This document shows, piece after piece, positions 48,363 to 63,851 of a DNA stretch of 64,000 nucleotides; the first letter of the stretch is position 1, and each line of letters begins with the position of its first letter. The notes beneath the pieces were generated by a model that worked only from the letters and a program-made list of their open reading frames with translations, had not been told where the DNA came from and ran no database searches. The translations under genes were made by a program, and so were the position numbers. The stretch comes from Cristatella mucedo (taxonomy: Eukaryota > Bryozoa > Phylactolaemata > Cristatellidae): contig WPIO01000036.1 in NCBI GenBank assembly GCA_009760855.2, positions 2,669,001-2,733,000 of the forward strand, given 5' to 3'.

Positions 48363-49820
48363 TATTCTGAACTCTGGAAAACACTTGTTACGCTCCTTGT
48401 AGCCAATAAAGTTCCTTTCTGGCTTTGTGCCGGCCCACAAATCGGTCGTTTTCTCGACTCGTGATCCGACCTACGTACATCGAATGCGTATCTAAACTCA
48501 GCAAGGCTTCTCCTCCATCAGCAGCCCGGGAAGTCACCAGTCGGCTCGCAATGCGATGATCCCCCAATTTCTTCCGGGCTACTTTCAACGACTCGCACGC
48601 ATCATCCTCAAGCAGCCGCCCTTGAGAAAGCGCACGCAGTGCACAGCGAAGCGACAGCCTCTTCTCTCCTGCCGCTAACTGTGACGCATCCTTACCAGCC
48701 CTACGGCGAGCTGCTACTGCTTCCGCTCGCACTCGCATCGGCCACTGCCCTTCTGACTCAGCTCTCCGCTTCTCTCGCTTTCCCTTCCCAGCGTGCGTGA
48801 GATGCGACACCTGGTGGCTCCGCGCGCATGAGCGCCGACAGCGAAGATCTTCGTCGCTCTCAATGCGAGCCATCGAGTCTTACTTGACATTGTCCTTGCC
48901 GCCCATCCCCCCACTCGAGTTCCTCGGAAGCTTTGAAGGTTGCTCTACGATCACCTTTTCAGTTAGCCACGTGAGAAAGTGCTTCGTCTGACTTGGCGCC
49001 TCACGTGCGAAACAGTCCAAGGGGGTTTTTCCCTGGCTGGCAGCGGCGATCTCGCGCGGCGATGCTCACACCACGCCACATCCGACATTCAACACCGCTT
49101 TTCGAGTGAAGGTCGAAGGTGAAACCTCAGACAGCACGCCTTCGCCATCAACCGGCCGTCCACTCGCTGCAACTTGGCGGCATGGCCTTTGCCTTTACTC
49201 GAGCTTTCGTACCTTGGATCCCCGTTTTTAAGACTCGAGTTCTGCTGGTCTGGTTCTAGTTCTGAGAGCTGCTCGCTTTTCTATGGGCTGACATTTTGTT
49301 TTGACATTTTTGAGTTTTTTCACACTTTCACAGTTTCGACATTTCCATAGTTTGTTGTCATTTTTCTGCGTGTTGATCGGCGTGCTTCTTTGCCTTTGTT
49401 GTTGGTCGGTCGCTGGCTGCATATAAGCACGGTACCTGTTACGCCTAGGCCGAAATTGAAGGGGCTCGTCTTCGTGAAGAAGAAGAAAGCTGCATTGTGC
49501 GTTTGTTTTAAGCAAATTTTGAAGATCTCGAGAATGGCTCACGAAAACGAGAGCGCCGACTCACGGCGATGAACCAATGTGCACGTCTGACGCAGCTCTA
49601 GTAAATCCGACGAATCAACCAATCGTCCATCTGACCGAGCGTCCATACGCCATCGCTTCAGACGGATGCGTGGCGATTTCTTCAAACACATCTCAGCGGC
49701 GCCAGCCATGTTTCGCCGTCTGTGGTTTTTGTCAGCTTGGCCGAGTCGCGTGCCATCTTACGCCAGCCGTGCCTGAAGGCGACGAGCTCTGAAGCCGACG
49801 CCGATTCTTAGAACAATGGC
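48363..49820. other. Gene-free stretch
   Basis: No exon with a recognised family. The part near 48655-48800 weakly resembles the family B LINE 3' region on + (GACGCATCCTTACCAGCCC, CTTCTGACTCAGCTCTCC). Confidence 0.4.
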
Positions 49821-49826
49821 GAGGTG

Positions 49827-49879
49827 CTCGTACCCAGCACAAAGCGCCGCCGCCGGCAGCGCTTTGTGCTGGGTACGAG
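49827..49879. repeat. Perfect 21-bp inverted repeat, 11-base loop
   Basis: The left arm 49827-49847 (CTCGTACCCAGCACAAAGCG plus C) is the exact reverse complement of 49859-49879. The loop is CGCCGCCGGCA. Confidence 0.95.
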
Positions 49880-50578
49880 TCCTATCGCGGCGCGTAAAAA
49901 GGCTGCAAGTGAGACGAAAGGCGTCAACGCCGTCCTCTGCCTCCACTACATCAATGAGGCCGCCCAACTGCTATATCATTTTACATTATATTGTATAATA
50001 GCTGCTGGCTCTTCATTCGCGCTTGGCTCGAATTTATTTCTACGCCGTCTATCCAAGCGAGTAGCATCTGGCGCACGAACTCTTTGTCAAAGGACACCCC
50101 AGACAGCTAGCAGAAGAAAAGTGGCCCAGTGCGAGTCAGATCGAGGCTCCGAATTGCTGCCACGCCGCCGTAGCTCAAGTCCACCGCTGAAGCTCGCTCG
50201 CTAGGGGCCTGACAGCTGCAAAGGGCTCACGCCCCGCCCCGGGCTCCGGTCGGTAGTCTCGAGGCTTCGATGCGTATGTGCCCGATCCATCTTGAGGCGA
50301 GGCGTCACGATCTTAAGACGCCTCGCACCAGCGGCTGCAGCGGCGGCGAAACTCCGTGACGCCCGCAGGTTCAGCCTCGCCGCCGCGGCAGGGAGTGAGG
50401 TCAATCGCTTCCACTGCCGGCGTCCACCGCACGGTCACCGAGTGCGAGAGCGACGGCCGCGCGGTGGCCCCGAGGCGCCATCCGTGGGGATAGCCCGTCT
50501 CCGCCGCCCAGCATGGCGGAAGGTAGGAGGAGTAACAGGAAGTGGCCTCGTCTCGATCAGGCGAACGCCAGCGAGTCT

Positions 50579-50627
<49 letters not shown>

Positions 50628-50629
50628 TC
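50579..50629. repeat. (CGG)n repeat directly after the class C receptor stop codon
   Basis: About 16 GGC/CGG units on +, so a CCG run in the - transcript starting a few bases after the TAA. It would be the first part of the 3' UTR. Confidence 0.95.
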
Positions 50630-55290
<4,661 letters not shown>

Positions 55291-55517
55291 TGGAGGAGAG
55301 CGCGAGCGAGCTCTCCGCCGACTCGCTGTGTGGCAGCACGCGTGCGCGAGCGCGCGCAGCCGGCTGCCTACCCGGCTCCGCTCGCGGTCGACGGAAGGCG
55401 ACGGAGAGTCGGCGGAGAGTCCGGCGCAAACGTCTCGCCGAGCGCTCGTGCCGCTTTCTCCGCGCCGCCGCCGCCGCGGCCTGAGGTCGACTACGGGTCG
55501 CGCTCCGCCGCTGCAGT

Positions 55518-55562
<45 letters not shown>
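55518..55562. repeat. (CAG)n / (CTG)n trinucleotide repeat
   Basis: About 14 GCA units on +, hence TGC/CTG in the direction of the receptor gene, about 230 bp upstream of its ATG. Confidence 0.95.
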
Positions 55563-55565
<3 letters not shown>

Positions 55566-55920
55566 AGCGTCCGACGAGTCGCTGCGTTTCAGTAGGCGAA
55601 CCGCATCTTTAACGCGAGGACTCGCTCCTGAGCGTCGCGAAAGTCGCTCGAGCGAGCGCGCGAGGGCCAGCAGATAACCTTGTGTGTTTGGCGTGCGAAC
55701 CGACGAGTGGTTTCTCGGAGATAAAAACCTACCCGAGATCGCAGGATGCGCTGTGGCGCAAGAGCCGTGGCCACGGATCCGCTGAGGGTCCCGTCGCAGA
55801 GAGCGGCCGGCTGAGTTCGTGCCGCTTAAGACTTCTGCAAACCAAGCGGATGACTGGCTCCGATTCATTTTATCCGAATGACATACTTAGGTTAGTCTGC
55901 CAGAGGGCACTAGTATGCGA

Positions 55921-55945
55921 TGACGTCGATGACGTCGATGACGTA
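55921..55945. promoter_or_regulatory. Three CRE-like TGACGT motifs at 9-bp spacing
   Basis: TGACGTC at 55921, TGACGTC at 55930 and TGACGTA at 55939, a 9-bp tandem repeat about 630 bp upstream of the receptor start codon. Each has the ATF/CREB half-site core. Confidence 0.5.
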
Positions 55946-56399
55946 TGACTGCAGGCTCTGCTGTACCGCGGCAGCGCACTTCTCCAGGGGAAGCCGCAGA
56001 GGGAACAGCGGACCCAATAATGAACTGCTTGCCGTATTGTTGACTCTTATCTTTTGCTGCGCGCGACTGCTCGCAAAAACGTGAAAACTTCTAAGAGTGA
56101 ACTAGAAGGCGGCCTGCCATGCACTCGCAGTAGTAGCCCCACCTTATTTCCCGCCCGAGGCGTAAGAATATCTGCCTCTGCGCATGCGGCCCGGCGGAAG
56201 CGCTTGCATAGATAGCAGCGCACGAGCGGTTATGAAAAGCGGAACTCTGAGCAGCGCGGCGGACGAGACGGTGGAGGTCCTATCGCCAGTGCGCAGGCGC
56301 ACACGAATGGCACGCGCCGCTCCCGCGGAACTCGTCGGCAAGGTGAGATGCTTGTTTCTTTTTTACCTTTTACGACATAAAATCATCCTCTCCCGAGCT

Positions 56400-58855
56400 C
56401 GGGTCGTCTAATTTTACGTCGTAAATATACAAAAACATCACGACTGGGTATAATTATTTTGTTTAGTAAAAGGTAAAGAATAGTTGTTTATGACTAAATT
56501 ATATTTAATAAATTAGTCTCAACCTAATATAACAGAAATGACTTCTCCTTATAGAGCAATAAATTCCTTTGCAGCTGAGACTAGAAGATGCGTGAATATT
56601 AATTTTGGTGAAGAAGATTCAACATACATTGGAAAATCGGGAAGGCAAAAATGTCGAGTTTACTTATCCCAATGTTACTGGCGGAGGAAGTACTCTCGCC
56701 TTTGATCATCACACAAAGCAAGACTTTTCAGACTTCGAAAACCTAAAGGAAAAGCCAAGATATCAGACTAATATAGTATATTGAAAAGAATGTTAAAACA
56801 TGTAGGCCTTTCATCAGAGTTCACTTAAGGGTTCATTTTGAGATGTCAATGTTTGACAGTGACGAAAAAGAAATACGAGGAGTTCAATCGAAATCTATAC
56901 TAACTACGGATAATGAGTCGGCGAATGTAATCTATGATAGAGTCATTTTGGGCATCCGAAGATAATGCTGAATTGATGATAAATAGTGATGTTGGGTCGG
57001 GCTGGATTTCTCTTACATTCTTTTCATTTTAAGCTGCTATATCTAAATATATTCCAATGAATGGTGCGTCTTTTATTGAAGCTCCAGAGTATTAAGTAAA
57101 GAAGAAATGCATTACAAGCGTAAGAAGTTTTAATGATGACTTTTGTGCTCTGTGGCGCGTTTTAAGATCGTTGTATCCTATAGATGGATGCCAGATGAAG
57201 ATTTATAATTTACTAAAAATGTTGAACACTCAATACATTTCATGTTTTGAAGAAATAAAAAAGGTTGATTGGCCAATGAGAGTACTGGATCCTGATAAAC
57301 TGGAAAAAGTCATATATGTAAGTATTAATATTTATTCATTTGAATATTCCGAATCAAGAGTTTCACCATTACGAGTGTTTGAGAAAAACATGAAAACCGG
57401 GAAGACATGTTAATTTATTACTGATTTCCAAAGTTGGAACAGAACTTTATCTTCTTATTGACAATTTCAATGCGTTATGCAGACTTCCTGGAAGTGGAAG
57501 AGAACAGTATTATTTTCAAAGATATTAGAATAAATTTTTGTCAAAGCACAAATGAATATCATTTTGACTTCTGTGAAAACATGAACTCTGGAACGACGAT
57601 TTATGATATGCCTGACTCTACTAACAAGATTGCATCATTAAGTCATTCAAACACCTAAATAGTTCTCCTTTTGTTTGTTACGCTGATTTTGAGTGCTTAC
57701 TCCAGAAATGTGAAGGTAAAAAGAAACAGGAATCAATTCACGTTCTATGTTCAGCAGTTGATATAATAGTTGATTGGAAAGAAGAAGTAAAAGACACGTT
57801 TATGAGCTTCGGAAATAATTGTGTCGTTGATTTTCTAAAAAGGTTATTCGCAGTTTCAAGTTTCTTAAAAGCTTATCTTTACGAAGAAAATTTAAAAAGT
57901 GTTACGCAACCATTTGCAGAGGACGAAAGTAAAGAAAATTGCCAGATTATATTTCGTTGGATGTGTAAAAAACCTTCCAGTAATAAAAAAAGCGAACAAA
58001 AAGTTTTTGATCATTGTCACTTAACAAGTAAATATAGAGGTGCAGTACATCATTCTTGTAATTTTAAATTTGGTATCAATTTTTATGAGTGCCAATAGCC
58101 AGTGTTTTTCCACAAATTTAGAGGTTATGATTCACACTTTATTGTTAAAGCTCTTGAGAATTTTAGCATTTTTGCTGAACCTATTGCAAATAACCTAGAG
58201 AAGTTTATGATGCTTAGAATTGATGATATGATTTTTAAGGATAGCATGCAATTAATTATGGGGAAATTAGATTCAATAGCTTCAACACTTGGAGATACTG
58301 TAGATTGTTTTTTAATTTCTAATTAGGTATTAAGTAATATTTATCCTACTAAAACACTAGATCTACTTGCAACAAAAGGAGGATACGCCTACAAATACAC
58401 GGATTCCTGGGAAAGATTTTCTGAAACTGAGTCACTTTGCAAAGACGTTTATGATTCGAGTATTTATATGATAAAGTAAAAAGACACGGTATGAAAACGC
58501 TAAAATTGTTTAGAGAGAATTTGATTGTAAAACAATGAGAGATTATCATGACATATATCTTAACATGGATGTTTTTTATATTAGCTGATTATTTTCAAAG
58601 TTTTAGGAAAGGATTGATTTTAAAGTTGAAATTAAATCCTGCTTATTTCTTAAAACCACCGATTTTTTCATGGAGTGCAGTGTTCTGGCTTTTAGGAGTC
58701 GATATTGAATTATTGACAAATCGAGAGCGCTATGCTGTGTTTAAAAAGTCACTTCGTGGAGGTATTTTCCAAACAAACTTTCGACGTGTTAAAGCGAATA
58801 ATCCATGGGTTCTAGGTTATGATCCAAGTAAACCGAATAATTGGGGGCAGTAATT
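56400..58855 (+). pseudogene. Endogenous Polinton/adintovirus-type DNA polymerase B, decayed N-terminal part
   Basis: An AT-rich block in GC-rich surroundings with recognisable pieces of a type B DNA polymerase of the organellar/viral (protein-primed) class. In order: GSGW at about 56997, a PIDG-KIYNLL stretch near 57176, DWPMRVLDPDKLEK near 57269, VCYADFECLL near 57674, DHCHLTSKYRGAVHHSCNFK near 58010, FRGYDSHF near 58117 (an exonuclease motif of the FHNLRGYDSH type), DYHDIYLNMDV near 58540, RGGIF near 58756 and YDPSKP near 58818. It stops just before the polymerase palm motifs, so no catalytic core is present. The pieces lie in all three frames with at least five in-frame stops (about 57413, 57657, 58097, 58324, 58479). 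This is an old, non-functional insertion. No terminal repeats, integrase, ATPase or capsid genes are visible. Confidence 0.82.
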
Positions 58856-59180
58856 CGTCCGCTCGACTTCGGTGAGCAGTTCGCTCACGGCGCCGCGCGA
58901 AGAAATACGCGGCGGGCGTGCAGTGGCGCCGTCTTCGCCGCGTATTTCGGCGTATGCGGCGAGCCCTCATTTTTATTGACAAAACTCGCCGTCGGTGCCG
59001 CGCGGCTCTTGTCGCCGGAGATCGCTCAGCCGCGGGTACTCGGAAATTCCGGAGAGGCGGAGGGCGGAGAATGAAAATGGCGGATACAGCTCTACACCCG
59101 AGCGTGCGAAATCTGCGGGCCTACTCTGGTAGGCATTACCGCAGCCAGGCTAGTCCGTGCAGCTGTGCCGTCTCGCCTGG
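58856..59180. other. GC-rich stretch, nothing recognised
   Basis: Abrupt return to GC-rich DNA after the polymerase fragment. Open frames are compositional. Confidence 0.45.
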
Positions 59181-59184
59181 CGAC

Positions 59185-59318
59185 CCTTGCTTTTCGCGAC
59201 CCTGATCGCGGGTTCAAGTCGTTCAGCAGACAACACTTAATTGCCTGCACATGGCGGGGATGGTAGCCGCCGAGTCTCTTCGACCGCAACACGGATAAGG
59301 CTGTTGAATCAGCCTTGA
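59185..59318 (+). mobile_element. SINE family A-like copy, diverged
   Basis: TTTTCGCGACCCTGATCGCG, B-box-like GGGTTCAAGTCG, GGGGATGGTAGCCGCCGAG, terminal ATAAGGCTGTTGAATCAGCC. Confidence 0.75.
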
Positions 59319-59354
59319 CCTTTACTTTAATGATGACTCCCTAATAATAAATAA

Positions 59355-59515
59355 ATAGCTCAGCTGATTTAAAAGCCTCAATTATGTAGCGGCAGAAGAG
59401 CCTTCGCGGCTATCACCGCCGCTTGCAGCGAGCGATCTAGAGTCGCCCACTACAGGACTCAAACCCTCGCGATCCGGGTCGTGAAGAGCGAGCCCTGACC
59501 ATCTGGGCTAAGACC
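59355..59515 (-). mobile_element. SINE family A copy in inverted orientation
   Basis: TAGCTCAGCTGATTTAAAAG, GCGGCTATCACCGCCGCTTG, GGACTCAAACCCTCGCGATC. It faces the preceding copy tail to tail. Confidence 0.85.
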
Positions 59516-60625
59516 AACTTGCAAGCCTATGCACTAAGACGTTGACGGCTAGATTGGGGCTGAGCGCTGCGACTAAGCTGCTCTGTTGCGTCTAAGCGTC
59601 GCAGCGGCCACCTTGGCCAACTCATCGCGGACCTACGCTGGCTTCCCCCTTCATCCAGACCGAGGCTGTGGCGCCTGCTTGTAAAGCATCGCGACACCTC
59701 GCGGCAGGCTGAGGCCAGCCTTTTATTACGAATTCGTAATTATAAAATATATTTAATTAAAAAATACGTTAATAAAATATATTATAAATACATTATAAAT
59801 ATAAATACATTAAATATATTACGCAAAGCTCGCGCTCTTCGCCGAGACGCGAACACGAGCTGCTGCTGCTTCCGGCAGCTACTGCTTACGGCAGCTCGAT
59901 GTTCGAACGCTGATGCCGGTGGAGAGGAGGCTCTGAATTTTGCCTGCGGCGAGAGGGGCAGCGGCGCAGGTCGCGGGGAGCGGCAGGTCGCGGGAAGCGG
60001 CGCCGAAACTGACGCCGCTCCGAGAAACGAAGATTGCCATCGCTAGCGGACGGCGGAGGAGCGACGAGCGGTTTTGTCGTCGGCCGAGCGTAGCGCGCGA
60101 GCGTAGCCAGTGTTGAACTGCGTAGCCAGCCGCCTGCACGCCCCGACGACATCAACGACGCCTCTAAGCTTGTCATCGCCGGAGCCTTCATTGCACACCT
60201 CGCTTTGCCTACGAGCGAAGCTGGGAGCGCAGTGTTCAAGTCAGGGGGCGGCGGTGCGGGAAGTGCTTGCGTAATCGCGTCAATATCTTACAGGGCTAGT
60301 GCAACCTTCAGGGGGATACGAGAAGCAATAGCTCTGCAGAATACTGAACTGCCCGTCGGTAATACTTGTGCAAATACTTCTAGCAGCAGCAGCCGCCGCA
60401 CGCCTCGGTGCATAACGTCCTTAGAGCCAGGATATTCGCAAGGGCAAGAACTCAGTGCAACCCGTCCCGTCGGGCTGCAAGGATATGGAATGGGAAAGAA
60501 TAAGGCAGGGCCCTTGCAGAAAGCCGAGAGGGCAGCCGGTGTGCGTACAGCTATGTATCTATAACTAGATGGAGTCGCAAGGCCGGAAATTGCTTAGAGA
60601 GGAGCTCAACTTTCATCGAGAGTGG
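59516..60625. other. Gene-free stretch with an AT-rich patch
   Basis: An AT-rich patch at 59725-59825 starts with the 16-bp palindrome ATTACGAATTCGTAAT. The rest is GC-rich without a recognised gene. Confidence 0.45.
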
Positions 60626-60629
60626 GTAT

Positions 60630-60775
60630 AATTCATTTCATTTACATAGCGCCCCAAGAGAACTTAATCTCTATTCAGGCGCTTCACATATGCCTCGGGG
60701 CTCGAGCCCACGACCTCAGTCAGACCTTGGTCGGGGCGAGCACCTTAACCGCTAGACCGAACCAGCTCTGCGTGT
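60630..60775 (-). mobile_element. SINE family B copy
   Basis: TTCATTTACATAGCGCCCC, GAACTTAATCTCTATTCAGG, GGGGCTCGAGCCCACGACC and CGGGGCGAGCACCTTAACCG. Confidence 0.9.
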
Positions 60776-60917
60776 GACGAAAGAATGTCGCTGGTAGTTT
60801 GCCGCCGTACAACTTGGATATTTTCTGTCAGTTTGCTAAGCGAACGGAGGACAGACGTTGTTCTACGTGTGCCAAATTTAATCGAAACCCCTATGCCGTC
60901 GGATAACGAAAATGCTA

Positions 60918-63150
60918 TTATTATAGATAATAATAATGCAATCAATAAAGCGCCCTCTGAGAACGCAATGTCTTTCTAGGCGCTTTACATTTGCTGCAAA
61001 GAAAACACGATCGAATAAATAGTGGTAGCATGCTCAATACACAACAAGAATAACGTGGTTAGGCGTGACATGCACACGGTCAGCATGCAAGTATGGTTAG
61101 TAGCAGCATCCACAGTGTTACTACGTATACGTACATAAATGAATACTAGCTGATTAAACAGCCTCTTTTTGTATAGCGGCAGAAGAGCCTTGACGGCTAT
61201 CACCGCCGCTTGCAGTGGCGATAAAGGATCGCCCACCACAGGAATCGAACCCACGGCCTCGGGACCAAGGTCGTAAAAGCAACCGCCTTACCTAGTGTGC
61301 CATCACGGCTCACCATAAGCTAAAATCACAGGGACCCACTAAATGCTGGGATAAATAGGTGCGATACTAGTTTCTTCTTAAATGTGGTCAATTCAGAAGA
61401 TGTCATGACACAGGTCCGGAGTGAGTCCAGGATTTGGGAGCATACGAACTGAATTCACGTTTTCCAAAAGATTTTAGGTCTGCACCAGATATAGGTAAAC
61501 AATCAGATTCCGAAAAGCAAGTGATACGATGCTTAGCCTGGGGGAGGAGCAGATCCGATAGGTCGGCTTGAGCAGAAGAATGAAGGGACCTAAAAGTGAG
61601 CGACACAACCTTGTAGTCGATGCGTTGCTTCACTGGTAGCCAGTGCAGGTCGACGAGAAGTGGTGTGATGTGGCAGCTGCGACGCTCACGACAGACATGC
61701 CAAGCTGCAAAGTTTTGCATCAGCTGTAAGCACCTATTTGCACAGGCCGATAGACCAGTAAGCAGTGAGTTGCAGCAGTCAAGGCGGGATGTCACGAATG
61801 CATGGTTATATTTAGATGTGGTATCCCTGTCTAAAGAAGCCCGTGTTTTAGCAATGTTACGTAGCTGAAAGTAGTAGTACTTGACTGTGGAGCTGATATG
61901 GTCGTCTAACGAAAGGTCACTTTGGAATATTACACTTAGATTTCGTGCAGGTTCCACAGGAAATACGCTGGCAAAGCAGATTTTGAGCATTAGCCTTTCC
62001 AATTTCCGAATCACACTTGGTTTGCCTAGTAAGCTGGTTTTATCAGAATTAAGTTCGAGAAAATTTGTGCAATCCATGTGCGAATGTCATCAGTACGTGC
62101 AGCAAGGGAGTTGGGAAAATTTGACGTGCTCGAGGGCTGGGAGGAATCGAAGCAAAGGTACAACTGAGTGTCATCCACATAGAAATGAAAGCCTAGATTG
62201 TGTTTGACAATCACATCCGCAAAAGGGAGAGTATAAGCCTCGAAAGAACCGGACCTAGCACAAAGCCCTAAGGTACCCAATATTTCAGAGGAACCTCGGA
62301 TAATCTTTGTCCATTCACGTCAATACTCTGGAGTCTCCCTCTGAGATAGGACCTGAATCATTGCAGAGCAGTGCCAGTGATGCCCAGGCGAGATGAGAGG
62401 CGCTCTAGAAGAGCTTGACCAATGCATCGTAGAAGCAGGACAGTGAGAATAGGGTCCAGAGGAGTAGTTGTCTACTTTGATTGGAAAATGAACTTCAGAA
62501 CGAGGTCACTAGTGACCCCCTTGAATTTAGACATTGATGTGCTGCTAGTTGTTGAGTGACAGACAGCATTCCATGGGGGATACTTCCATCGTAGGGATGA
62601 ACTCCTTGATCTTGTCTGTCTTCTTGGCAAAGAAGCTAGAGAAGCGATCAGCTAGATCGTTACAGGGATCATTAGGTAAGTAACTAACCTGCAAGCGGTT
62701 GAGGAGATGGTTGATCGTCGACTTCAGCATTTTTGGATTGCGCATCTGCGATTCAACAATTTTTTTTTATAGACGCTAGACTTGGCTTTTGCTAGGATCG
62801 ATTGGTACGATCTACACTAGTCCTTGTATGCTTGTCGATGGACAGTCAGTCCTGATCTTTTGTATGCTTTTTCAAGCTTTTGCTAAGTAGACCTAGCCTA
62901 GCTAGTTGAATGTCTGAGGTAAACCATAGGCCGTTTGGGCGAGGGCACACAGTGGGCGTGGTCAGAGGTGCAAACTCGTCGTGCATGTCAGCTAGTGCCG
63001 CTTTGTAGCAGTATACCAATAATGATATGTCGGATGGGGGATTTAGCAGCTGAGGCGAGGCAGATATTCTTGCAGGGACAGCATCGATGTCAAGGGTCTT
63101 TAAGTTTCGCGATTCACTGGTGATTTTAGAGGAGGAGGAGGGCACACATT
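60918..63150 (-). mobile_element. CR1/L2-like LINE (family A), internally deleted and interrupted
   Basis: The tail starts at 60918 (ATT repeats, then GCGCCCTCTGAGAACGC on +). On - the ORF2 pieces read FLELNSDKTSLLGKPSVIRK, LHWLPVKQRIDYKVVSL, HNLGFHFYVDDTQLYLC (motif C) and, upstream, LADRFSSFFAKKTDKIKEF and CPRPNGLWFTSDI, which extend further 5' than the 34 kb copy. Around 62420 the copy jumps from a point equivalent to about 34140 to about 34525 of the other copy, losing roughly 390 bp with RT motif A. A SINE family A sits in its 3' UTR (61140-61315). Confidence 0.9.
61140..61315 (-). mobile_element. SINE family A nested in the LINE 3' UTR
   Basis: TAGCTGATTAAACAGCCTC through GGAATCGAACCCACGGCCTC to TGCCATCACGGCTCACCA. 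LINE 3' UTR sequence continues on both sides. Confidence 0.92.
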
Positions 63151-63157
63151 GTAGAAT

Positions 63158-63240
63158 GAATAATAATAATAATAATAATAATGCACTTGATAAAGCACCC
63201 TCAGAGAACTCAATCTCTTTCTAGGCGCTTTGCCTTTGCT
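63158..63240 (-). mobile_element. LINE family A tail, separate copy
   Basis: (AAT)n, then GCACTTGATAAAGCACCC, AACTCAATCTCTTTCTAGGC. It abuts the 5' end of the 60.9-63.15 kb LINE. Confidence 0.85.
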
Positions 63241-63299
63241 TCCGATCCCTATCTAAGATTAGGAGCTGTCTCCTACTTCTGGCTTGTAAAATATTTAAC

Positions 63300-63851
63300 T
63301 AGCTCTTTAGTTCTGTCTTGATTATTGTAATTCTCTTTTGGCTGGGCTGCCAAAGAAAGCTATTAGGCCACTGCAGCTGACTTTGAATATCGCTGAAAGG
63401 CTAGTCTTCAAGTCCCAGCGGTTTGAACACGTGTCTCCTTTGCTAAAAGAGCTAGGATGGTTGCCGGCTGAGCAACGGATACAGAGCAAAGTTCTTACGC
63501 TGACCCACAAGGCCCGCCACGGCTTGGCTCCTTCGTACCTAGCTGAACTGCTGCATCAGTTTCAGCCTCTTCGCGTGCTCAGGTCCTGTGTGGACAATAA
63601 ATTAGCTGTTCCATTCCTCTGCCTAAAGACCGTTGGTGACAGAAGCTTTAGCTCTGCAGGTCCTAGACTGTGGAACTTACTTCCACAATTCTTACGCAAC
63701 GGCAACTACTCTCCAACTGCTGACTACGGCACATCCTTTTTAGTGGTTCTGAGCTGCTACTTCTATGCTACTCACTACCTCAACTGCTCTCCTGACTCTG
63801 CTATGCTTCCCACCTTCTCTTTGTTGCGTGAGACGAAGTCTGTTGGGTACT
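63300..63851 (+). mobile_element. LINE family B ORF2 C-terminus
   Basis: The open frame 63338-63871 reads LLKELGWLPAEQRIQSKVLT, KARHGLAPSYLAELLHQFQ and GPRLWNLLPQFLRNGNY, then LLRETKSVGY, where a SINE family B cuts it. This is the longest uninterrupted family B frame here. Confidence 0.88.

Larger units (their letters stand above)
55291..55960 (-). promoter_or_regulatory. Presumed 5' UTR and CpG-rich promoter of the class C receptor
   Basis: CpG-dense sequence upstream of the ATG at 55290. It contains a (GCA)n run at 55518-55562 and three TGACGT motifs at about 55921-55945. The transcription start is not determined. Confidence 0.5.
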
